A stretch of 64,000 nucleotides of DNA from Chaunax sp. Z400 (Eukaryota > Chordata > Actinopteri > Lophiiformes > Chaunacidae), in NCBI GenBank assembly GCA_037577475.1, contig CM075186.1, positions 28,279,834 through 28,343,833 of the forward strand, in the 5' to 3' direction. The notes beneath the pieces were generated by a model. It was not told the origin of the DNA. It did not search any database and saw nothing but the letters and a program-made list of their open reading frames with translations. Within the stretch, counting starts at the first letter, position 1. Every line of letters starts with the position of its first letter. A program made the position numbers and the translations under genes. This document shows positions 26,001 to 38,000 of the stretch, piece after piece.

Positions 26001-29000
26001 CAGGCCGACTTCAGGAGGCAGCCTGCCTCCCCAGGCAGACTGAAACGGCAGCCCTCCCCAGGTCCATCATGCTCCCACATATGAGGGAGAGAGAGCAATC
26101 AGTTCTTAACACAAAACACCTGGAATAATTAGTGTGTGTGTGTGTTTAGACTGCAGATGGTGAATAATGGCAAAGTCAAACTGGAATTCTGCTTCCAAGT
26201 CCTCATGGATCCAAGCATCAACACTGTTCTCCACCACCAAGGAGGTAAATGTACTGTATATGTTTATACTGTTGCTGTTTTCACGAGGACAACTTTGTCA
26301 GCATTTATGTTTCATGTTTGACTTTGATATATGTATTTACATTTGAGTGCTCTTTAAACCTATGTGTGAACATGTGTTGTTTTAGGAGATGGGACCCGTG
26401 CCTCTCGGTCAGGCAGCAGGTCAGCTGGAGTGGCAACTGGAGCCCGTCCTGCCAGTGCTCTGTCCAGGCAGATGTCTCCTCTGGTGGGGAGTCCTGCACC
26501 TCTGCCCATTAGTGTTGAGCCCAGCATTGGAGCCATAGAATCTGGTGCACAGCAGATTGTCAGCCTCCGATTTTCACCTCTGGAGGTGGCCAAGTTTCAG
26601 GGCAGGCTGGTCTGCAGGTACAGCAATGAAGAGTCTATTTGTAAAAACAGATAAAAGATGAATAAACTAACACCAGTTTACTTCATATTCTGGGAATGCA
26701 CTAAAAACATGTTGAATGACACACAGCCATACTGAAAGTTGCCTCAGTTAAAATGGATGAGAGAATCTGATTTACTGCTAATCATCTAGCCCAGTCAGTT
26801 TTCTCCAAACTCTACCATACTACACCAGAAAACTCTACCATACTACACCAGAAAACTCTACCATACTACACCAGAAATCTCTACCATACTACACCAGAAA
26901 TCTCTACGATACTACACCAGAAATCTTTACCATACTACACCAGAAAACTCTACCATACTACACCAGAAATCTCTACGATACTACACCAGAAATCTCTACC
27001 ATACTACACCAGAAATCTCTACGATACTACACCAGAAATCTTTACCATACTACACAAGAAAACTCTACCATACTACACCAGAAAACTCTAATAATAATAA
27101 TAATAATGATACCTTTATTAGTCCCACATGGGGAAATTCTTTCTCTGCATTTGACCCATCCCTGAGGAGCAGTGGGCTGCCACTACACGTGGCGCCCGGG
27201 GAGCAAATTGGGGTTCAGTATCTTGCTCATGGATACTTCAACTTGTGGACTTGCAGGGGCTGAGGATCGAACCACCGACCTTTTGTTCCGTGAACGACTG
27301 CTCTACCCCCTGAGCCACAGCCGCCCCCATACCATCCCTACCATACTACACCAGAAATCTTTACCATACTACACCAGAAAACTCTACACCAGAAAACTCT
27401 ACCATACTACACCATCCTACACCAGAAATCTCTACCATACTACACCAGACATGCTGAAAAAAGTGAAAGTGTTATGAAAGACAGGATGGCAGTAAAGAAA
27501 AGAACGGATGTCATCAGAAGAATAACTCACATTTTCTTTTGTCTGTCCGTGGTTTTCTCAGTATCCCCAACTTAGAGGATGGAGATCAGGCTCCCTGTAT
27601 CTCAGTGTTTGGCTGCAGCCTGATGACCCTTTGTCACTTTGACCTGGACGATTCAGACGACGTCCACTGGGTCCATAACAACCCTCAACTAAGAGGCCCT
27701 CAGGATCCTAACACCAGGGTCATAAAGTTCAACGCTCTCGGCTTCTCTTTGACATCAACAAGGTAACAGATAGATAGATGAGAGCTTCTTCTCTCTATCA
27801 GTGTAACACTTTGAATATATGTGTGTGTTCTTTTGCTCCACAGACGTTTTACTGTGCTGAACCCGACCAGTAAACCCTACTCATTCAAGTGGAGGTGTGA
27901 AGACACAGGTGACAGCCCATTCCACTGCCTCAGACTATGTGGAACTATCCACCCTGGGAAGAAAGGGGAAGTAAGGATGGACACACACACTTAATCTATA
28001 TGTCGTAGTGGTATCTCCAGTTTCCTTCAGCTCCTCCTTCCATCCCTCTTGATTTCATTGCACATCAGTCAATGTCAGTTTGTTTCCTCATTTCACGTTT
28101 GTTTTCCACCTTCTATCACAGGTCAAATCTCATTTCATCACTTTACTCTAATATTTTAATTTCGTCTCATCACATCAAGTTCTGTTTGTTCATCACTCGT
28201 CCCCTCTGCTCCCGCCCTCACTCTCACCCAGACATTGCTTCATGTTCTCTTTTCCATGTGTTATCCTGTGGTTTTTCGTGTGTGCAGGTGTGTTTTGAGT
28301 ATGTCGCTGAGCAGATGGATGTGGTAGAGTCTCTGTGGAGCTTTGAGATTGAGCCTCTATCATGGTCAGTCCCCTTCCTATGTGTGGGCACAACTAGAGA
28401 ACCACAGGTCTATCTCGACAAGCCTCACCTTGATTTTGGAGAACTGCTTGCTGGTATGACACACACTCGTTTATGTATTTACACATTGACAAATATCACA
28501 CATCTCTCTCTGTCGAAGACTTTCTTATTTGTCTATTTCAACAATCTCAGCACATGTTTAAGTATGACTGAGAAACTGTCGAGACAACTAAAACCACTTG
28601 GCTAGGATGATGAAAAGACTGTGGTCATGGCTGGGTTAACCAATAAAAACATCAAGTCATTCTATTTCAGTGTAAAAAGATATATAATCTGAATCTATAA
28701 TAAGACAACAGATAACTGCTTTGTGATATCACAACGTTTTATTTCTTATGTACCAATGTATGCATGTACAAAACAAGAACAGTTTTATGAAAGAAAGAAA
28801 AGTAGCTAAAAGTAGCACTGCTGGACTCCTTTACAAGCTAATTACATCAACAAATGTCTCTCAAAAGGGAATTAACCTTCACATATTAGTTAAGTATTAG
28901 TTTAACAACACTCCACAAAACCCCATAACACCTGTGAAATCTGTGTGAATGATGCCTGTTTGGTCTTTGCACTGATTTTTTATGTAATCACTCCACATTA

Positions 29001-32000
29001 AACATTCATATCACCTTCTGTGCGAATTCAACATGAGCTAGATTTTGAAAGTGTCCAGCCGAAAATACATAAATGAGCAACTCTGTTAAATGCCTCCATC
29101 AGTCCGACTCCATCAGTCGCTCCATCAGTCCGGCTCCATCAGTCACTACATCAGTCCGACTTCATCAGTCCGACTCCATCAGTCCGACTCCATCAGTCGC
29201 TCCATCAGTCGCTCCATCAGTCCGGCTCCATCAGTCGCTCCATCAGTCCGGCTCCATCAGTCACTCCATCAGACCGACTCCATCAGTCGCTCCATCAGAC
29301 CGACTCCATCAGTCGCTCCATCAGACCGACTCCATCAGTCGCTCCATCAGTCGCTCCATCAGTCACTCCATCAGTCCGACTCCATCAGTCGCTCCATCAG
29401 TCACTCCATCAGTCCGGCTCCATCAGTCACTCCATCAGACCGACTCCATCAGTCGCTCCATCAGTCGCTCCATCAGACCGACTCCATCAGTCGCTCCGTC
29501 AGTCCGACTCCATTAGTCCGACTCCATCAGACCGACTCCATCAGTCGCTCCATCAGTCCGGCTCCATCAGACCGACTCCATCAGTCGCTCCGTCAGTCCG
29601 ACTCCATTAGTCCGACTCCATCAGACCAACTCCATCAGTCGCTCCATCAGTCCGGCTCCATCAGACCGACTCCATCAGTCGCTCCGTCAGTCCGACTCTA
29701 TTAGTCTGACTCCATCAGACCAACTCCATCATGTCGCTCCATCAGTCGCTCCATCAGTCCGGCTCCATCAGTCGCTCCATCAGTCCAGCTCCATCGGACC
29801 GACTCCATCGGTCTGACTCCATCATGTCGCTCCATTAGTCCGACTCCATCAGACCGGCTCCATCAGTCCGGCTCCATCAGTGTGGCTCCATCAGTCCGGC
29901 TCCATCAGCCGGGCTCCATCAGTCCGGCTCCATCAGCCCGGCTCCATCAGCCCGGCTCCATCAGCCGGGCTCCATCAGCCAGGCTCCATCAGCAGGGCTC
30001 CATCAGCAGGGCTCCATCAGTCCGGGCTCCATCAGCAGGGCTCCATCAGTCCGGGCTCCATCAGCCGGGCTCCATCAGCCGGGCTCCATAAGCAGGGCTC
30101 CATCAGTCCGGCTCCATCAGTCGCTCCATCAGTCGCTCCATCAGTCCGACTCCATCAGACTGACTCCATCATGTCGCTCCATCAGTCCGGCTCCATTAGT
30201 CCGACTCCATCAGACCGACTCCATCATGTCGCTCCATCAGTCGCTCCATCAGTCCGGCTCCATCAGTCCGGCCCCATCATGTCGCTCCATCAGTCCGGCT
30301 CCATCATGTCGCTCCATCAGTCCGGCTCCATCAGTCCGACTCCATCAGACCGACTCCATCATGTCGCTCCATCAGTCGCTCCATCAGTCGCTCCATCAGA
30401 CCGACTCCATCAGTCCGACTCCATCAGACTGACTCCATCATGTCGCTCCATCAGTCCGGCTCCATCAGACCGACTCCATCAGTCCGGCTCCATCAGACCG
30501 ACTCCATCAGTCGCTCCGTCAGTCCGACTCCATTAGTCCGACTCCATCAGACCAACTCCATCAGTCGCTCCATCAGTCCGGCTCCATCAGACCGACTCCA
30601 TCAGTCGCTCCGTCAGTCCGACTCTATTAGTCTGACTCCATCAGACCAACTCCATCATGTCGCTCCATCAGTCGCTCCATCAGTCCGGCTCCATCAGTCG
30701 CTCCATCAGTCCAGCTCCATCGGACCGACTCCATCGGTCTGACTCCATCATGTCGCTCCATTAGTCCGACTCCATCAGACCGGCTCCATCAGTCCGGCTC
30801 CATCAGTGTGGCTCCATCAGTCCGGCTCCATCAGCCGGGCTCCATCAGTCCGGCTCCATCAGCCCGGCTCCATCAGCCCGGCTCCATCAGCCGGGCTCCA
30901 TCAGCCAGGCTCCATCAGCAGGGCTCCATCAGCAGGGCTCCATCAGTCCGGGCTCCATCAGCAGGGCTCCATCAGTCCGGGCTCCATCAGCCGGGCTCCA
31001 TCAGCCGGGCTCCATAAGCAGGGCTCCATCAGTCCGGCTCCATCAGTCTCTCCATCAGTCGCTCCATCAGTCCGACTCCATCAGACTGACTCCATCATGT
31101 CGCTCCATCAGTCCGGCTCCATTAGTCCGACTCCATCAGACCGACTCCATCATGTCGCTCCATCAGTCGCTCCATCAGTCCGGCTCCATCAGTCCGGCCC
31201 CATCATGTCGCTCCATCAGTCCGGCCCCATCATGTCGCTCCATCAGTCCGACTCCATCAGACCGACTCCATCATGTCGCTCCATCAGTCGCTCCATCAGT
31301 CGCTCCATCAGACCGACTCCATCAGTCCGACTCCATCAGACTGACTCCATCATGTCGCTCCATCAGTCCGGCTCCATCAGACCGACTCCATCAGTCCGGC
31401 TCCATCAGTCCGGCTCCATCATGCCGCTCCATCTGTCCGACTCCATCAGTCCGGCTCCATCAGTCCGACTCCATCAGTCCGACTCCATCATGTCACTCCA
31501 TCAGTCGCTCCATCAGTGCGGCTCCATCAGTCACTCCATCAGTCGCTCCATCAGTCGCTCCATCAGACCGACGCCATCAGTCCGAATCCACCAGACTGAC
31601 TCCATCATGTCGCTCCATCAGTCCGGCTCCATTAGTCCGACTCCATCAGTCGCTCCATCAGTCCGACTCCATCAGTCGCTCCATCAGTCCGACTCCATTA
31701 GTCCGACTCCATCAGACCGACTCCATCATGTCGCTCCATCAGTCGCTCCATCAGACCGACGCCATCAGTCCAACTCCACCAGACTGACTCCATCATGTCG
31801 CTCCATTAGTCGCTCCATCAGTCCGACTCCATTAGTCCGACTCCATCAGACCGACTCCATCATGTCGCTCCATCAGTCACTCCATCAGTCCGACTCCATC
31901 AGTCCGACTCCATCAGACTGACTCCATCATGTCGCTCCATCAGTCCGGCTCCATCAGACCGACTCCATCAGACCGACTCAATCAGTCCGACTCCATCAGA

Positions 32001-35000
32001 CTGACTCCATCATGTCACTCCATCAGTCCGGCTCCATCATGTCGCGCCATCAGTCCGGCTCCATCAGTCCGGCTCCATCAGTCCGACTCCATCAGACCGA
32101 CTCCATTATGTCGCTCCATCAGTCCGACTCCATCAGTCGCTCCATCAGTCCGACTCCATTAGTCCGACTCCATCAGACCGACTCCATCATGCCGCTCCAT
32201 CAGTCCGACTCCATCAGTCCGGCTCCATCAGACCAGCTCCATCAATCCGGCTCCATCAGTCCGGCTCAATCAGTCCGGCTCCATCAGTCTGGCTCCATTA
32301 GCCGGTCTCCATCAGCCGGGCTCCATCAGCAGGGCTCCATCAGTCTGGCTCCATCAGTCCGGCTCCATCAGCCAGGCTCCATCAGTCCGACTCCATCAGT
32401 CCGGCTCCATCATGTCGCTCCATCAGTCCGGCTCCATCAGACCGACTCCATCATGTCGCTCCATCAGTCGCTCCATCAGTGCGGCTCCATCAGTCGCTCC
32501 ATCAGTCCGACTCCATCAGACTGACTCCATCAGTCCGACTCCATCAGACCTACTCAATCAGTCCGACTCCATCAGACTGACTCCATCATGTCGCTCCATC
32601 AGTCCGGCTCCATCATGTCGCTCCATCAGTCCGGCTCCATCAGTCCGGCTCCATCAGTCCGACTCCATCAGACCGACTCCATTATGTCGCTCCATCAGTC
32701 CGACTCCATCAGTCGCTCCATCAGTCCGACTCCATCAGTCCGGCTCCATCAGTCCGGCTCCCTCAGACCAGCTCCATCAGTGTGGCTCCATCAGCCCAAC
32801 TCCATCAGTCCGGCTCCATCAGTCCGGCTCCATCAGTCCGGCTCCATCAGCCGGGCTCCATCAGCCGGGCTCCATCAGCAGGGCTCCATCAGTCCGGCTC
32901 CATCATGTCGCTCCATCAGTCCGGCTCCATCAGACCGACTCCATCATGTCGCTCCATCAGTCGCTCCATCAGTGCGGCTCCATCAGACTGACTCCATCAG
33001 TCCGACTCCATCAGTCCGACTCCATCAGTCCGGCTCCATCATGTCGCTCCATCAGTCCGGCTCCATCAGACCGACTCCATCATGTCGCTCCATCAGTCGC
33101 TCCATCAGTGCGGCTCCATCAGTCGCTCCATCAGTCCGACTCCATCAGACTGACTCCATCAGTCCGACTCCATCAGTCCGACTCCATCAGTCCGGCTCCA
33201 TCATGTCGCTCCATCAGTCCGGCTCCATCGGTCCGACTCCATCAGACCGACTCCATAAGTCCGACTCCATCATGTCGCTCCATCAGTCCAGCTCCATCAG
33301 ACTGACTCCATCAGTCTGACTCCATCATGTCGCTCCATTAGTCCGACTCCATCAGACCGGCTCCATCAGTCCGGCTCCATCAGTGTGGCTCCATCAGTCC
33401 GGCTCCATCAGTCCGGCTCCATCAGCCGGGCTCCATCAGTCCGACTCAATCAGCCCGGCTCCATCAGCCCGGCTCCATCAGCCGGGCTCGATCAGCCAGG
33501 CTCCATCAGCAGGGCTCCATCAGCAGGGCTCCATCAGTCCGGCTCCATCAGTCGCTCCATCAGTCGCTCCATCAGTCCGACTCCATCAGACTGACTCCAT
33601 CATGTCGCTCCATCAGTCCGGCTCCATTAGTCTGACTCCATCAGACCGACTCCATCATGTCGCTCCATCAGTCGCTCCATCAGTCCGGCTCCATCAGTCC
33701 GGCCCCATCAGCCCGGCTCCATCAGCCGGGCTCGATCAGCCAGGCTCCATCAGCAGGGCTCCATCAGCAGGGCTCCATCAGTCCGGGCTCCATCAGCAGG
33801 GCTCCATCAGTCCGGGCTCCATCAGCCGGGCTCCATCAGCCGGGCTCCATAAGCAGGGCTCCATCAGTCCGGCTCCATCAGTCGCTCCATCAGTAGCTCC
33901 ATCAGTCCGACTCCATCAGACTGACTCCATCATGTCGCTCCATCAGTCCGGCTCCATTAGTCTGACTCCATCAGACCGACTCCATCATGTCGCTCCATCA
34001 GTCGCTCCATCAGTCCGGCTCCATCAGTCCGGCCCCATCATGTCGCTCCATCAGTCCGGCTCCATCATGTCGCTCCATCAGTCCAGCTCCATCAGTCCGA
34101 CTCCATCAGACCGACTCCATCATGTCGCTCCATCAGTCGCTCCATCAGTCGCTCCATCAGACCGACTCCATCAGTCCGACTCCATCAGACTGACTCCATC
34201 ATGTCGCTCCATCAGTCCGGCTCCATCAGACCGACTCCATCAGTCCGGCTCCATCAGTCCGGCTCCATCATGCCGCTCCATCAGTCCGACTCCATCAGTC
34301 CGGCTCCATCAGTCCGACTCCATCAGTCCGACTCCATCATGTCACTCCATCAGTCGCTCCATCAGTGCGGCTCCATCAGTCACTCCATCAGTCGCTCCAT
34401 CAGTCGCTCCATCAGACCGACGCCATCAGTCCGACTCCACCAGACTGACTCCATCATGTCGCTCCATCAGTCCGGCTCCATTAGTCCGACTCCATCAGTC
34501 CGACTCCATCAGTCGCTCCATCAGTCCGACTCCATCAGTCGCTCCATCAGTCCGACTCCATTAGTCCGACTCCATCAGACCGACTCAATCAGTCCGACTC
34601 CATCAGACTGACTCCATCATGTCACTCCATCAGTCCGGCTCCATCATGTCGCGCCATCAGTCCGGCTCCATCAGTCCGGCTCCATTAGTCCGACTCCATC
34701 AGACCGACTCCATTATGTCGCTCCATCAGTCCGACTCCATCAGTCGCTCCATCAGTCCGACTCCATTAGTCCGACTCCATCAGACCGACTCCATCATGTC
34801 GCTCCATCAGTCCGACTCCATCAGTCCGGCTCCATCAGTCCGGCTCCATCAGACCAGCTCCATCAGTGTGGCTCCATCAGCCCAACCCCATCAGTCCGGC
34901 TCCATCAGTCCGGCTCCATCAGTCCGGCTCCATCAGTCTGGCTCCATTAGCCGGTCTCCATCAGCCGGGCTCCATCAGCAGGGCTCCATCAGTCCGGCTC

Positions 35001-38000
35001 CATCAGTCCGGCTCCATCAGCCAGGCTCCCTCAGTCCGACTCCATCAGTCCGGCTCCATCATGTCGCTCCATCAGTCCGGCTCCATCAGACCGACTCCAT
35101 CATGTCGCTCCATCAGTCGCTCCATCAGTGCGGCTCCATCAGTCGCTCCATCAGTCCGACTCCATCAGACTGACTCCATCAGTCCGACTCCATCAGACCG
35201 ACTCAATCAGTCCGACTCCATCAGACTGACTCCATCATGTCGCTCCATCAGTCCGGCTCCATCATGTCGCTCCATCAGTCCGGCTCCATCAGTCCGGCTC
35301 CATCAGTCCGACTCCATCAGTCCGACTCCATCAGTCCGGCTCCATCATGTCGCTCCATCAGTCCGGCTCCATCAGTCCGACTCCATCAGACCGACTCCAT
35401 AAGTCCGACTCCATCATGTCGCTCCATCAGTCCAGCTCCATCAGACTGACTCCATCAGTCTGACTCCATCATGTCGCTCCATTAGTCCGACTCCATCAGA
35501 CCGGCTCCATCAGTCCGGCTCCATCAGTGTGGCTCCATCAGTCCGGCTCCATCAGCAGGGCTCCATCAGGAGGGCTCCATCAGTCCGGGCTCCATCAGCA
35601 GGGCTCCATCAGTCCGGGCTCCATCAGCCGGGCTCCATCAGCCGGGCTCCATAAGCAGGGCTCCATCAGTCCGGCTCCATCAGTCGCTCCATCAGTCGCT
35701 CCATCAGTCGCTCCATCAGTCCGACTCCATCAGGCTGACTCCATCATGTCGCTCCATCAGTCCGGCTCCATTAGTCCGACTCCATCAGACCGACTCCATC
35801 ATGTCGCTCCATCAGTCGCTCCATCAGTCCGGCTCCATCAGTCCGGCCCCATCATGTCGCTCCATCAGTCCGGCTCCATCATGTCGCTCCATCAGTCCGG
35901 CTCCATCAGTCGGACTCCATCAGACCGACTCCATCATGTCACTCCATCAGTCGCTCCATCAGTCGCTCCATCAGTGCGGCTCCATCAGTCGCTCCATCAG
36001 TCGCTCCATCAGTCGCTCCATCAGACTGACTCCATCAGTCCGACTCCATCAGACTGACTCTATCATGTCGCTCCATCAGTCCGGCTCCATCACACCGACT
36101 CCATCAGTCCGGCTCCATCAGTCCGGCTCCATCATGCCGCTCCATCAGTCCGACTCCATCAGTCCGGCTCCATCAGTCCGACTCCATCAGTCCGACTCCA
36201 TCATGTTGCTCCATCAGTGCGGCTCCATCAGTCACTCCATCAGTCGCTCCATCAGTCGCTCCATCAGACCGACGCCATCAGTCCGACTCCACCAGACTGA
36301 CTCCATCATGTCGCTCCATCAGTCCGGCTCCATTAGTCCGACTCCATCAGTCCGACTTCATCAGTCGCTCCATCAGTCCGACTCCATTAGTCCGACTCCA
36401 TCAGACCGACTCCATCATGTCGCTCCATCAGTCGCTCCATCAGACCGACGCCATTAGTCCGACTCCACCAGACTGACTCCATCATGTCGCTCCATCAGTC
36501 ACTCCATCAGTCCGACTCCATTAGTCCGACTCCATCAGACCGACTCCATCATGTCGCTCCATCAGTCACTCCATCAGTCCGACTCCACCAGACTGACTCC
36601 ATCATGTCGCTCCATCAGTCCGGCTCCATTAGTCCGACTCCATCAGTCCGACTTCATCAGTCGCTCCATCAGTCCGACTCCATTAGTCCGACTCCATCAG
36701 ACCGACTCCATCATGTCGCTCCATCAGTCGCTCCATCAGACCGACGCCATTAGTCCGACTCCACCAGACTGACTCCATCATGTCGCTCCATCAGTCACTC
36801 CATCAGTCCGACTCCATTAGTCCGACTCCATCAGACCGACTCCATCATGTCGCTCCATCAGTCACTCCATCAGTCCGACTCCATCAGACTGACTCCATCA
36901 TGTCGCTCCATCAGTCCGGCTCCATCAGACCGACTCCATCAGACCGACTCCATCAGACTGACTCCATCATGTCACTCCATCAGTCCGGCTCCATCATGTC
37001 GCTCCATCAGTCCGGCTCCATCAGTCCGGCTCCATCAGTCCGACTCCATCAGACCGACTCCATTATGTCGCTCCATCAGTCCGACTCCATCAGTCGCTCC
37101 ATCAGTCCGACTCCATTAGTCCGACTCCATCAGACCGACTCCATCATGTCGCTCCATCAGTCAGACTCCATCAGTCCGGCTCCATTAGTCCGGCTCCATA
37201 GTCCGGCTCCATCAGCCGGACTCCATCAGCAGGGCTCCATCAGTCCGGCTCCATCAGTCCGGCTCCATCAGCCAGGCTCCATCAGTCCGACTCCATCAGT
37301 CCGGCTCCATCGTGTGGCTCCATCAGTCCGGCTCCATCAGACCGACTCCATCATGTCGCTCCATCAGTCGCTCCATCAGTGCGGCTCCATCAGTCGCTCC
37401 ATCAGTCCGACTCCATCAGACTGACTCCATCAGTCCGACTCCATCAGTCCGACTCCATCAATCCGGCTCCATCATGTCGCTCAATCAGTCCGGCTCCATC
37501 AGTCCGACTCCATCAGACCGACTCCATAAGTCCGACTCCATCATGTCGCTCCATCAGTCCGACTCCATCATGTCGCTCCATTAGTCCGCCTCCATCAGAC
37601 CGGCTCCATCAGTCCGGCTCCATCAGTGTGGCTCCATCAGTCCGGCTCCATCAGTCCGGCTCCATCAGCCGGGCTCCATCAGTCCGGCTCCATCAGCCCG
37701 GCTCCATCAGCAGGGCTCCATCAGCAGGGCTCCATCAGTCCGGGCTCCATCAGCAGGGCTCCATAAGCAGGGCTCCATCAGTCCGGCTCCATCATGTCGC
37801 TCCATCAGTCCGGCTCCATCAGACCGACTCCATCATGTCGCTCCATCAGTCGCTCCATCAGTGCGGCTCCATCAGTCGCTCCATCAGTCCGACTCCATCA
37901 GACTGACTCCATCAGTCCGACTCCATCAGTCCGGCTCCATCAGTCCGGCTCCATCAGTCCGACTCCATCAGTCCGACTCCATCAGTCCGGCTCCATCATG

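Larger units (their letters stand above)
23988..26149. other. intron 28, repeat debris
   Basis: 2.16-kb intron. It contains a short dispersed repeat (about 24089-24119, like 20300-20360), a Tc1-like transposase fossil (24330-24740), a LINE 3' tail (25345-25450) and a MITE-like stretch with ACTAAGTATGGTAAAATGCA near 25700. No exon is needed or supported here. Confidence 0.5.

Noticed and set aside
27089..27328. Possible tRNA gene (A and B boxes on the minus strand)
   Set aside because: No cloverleaf acceptor stem can be closed and the body continues into a SINE; a second copy at 60582-60824 has the same layout.
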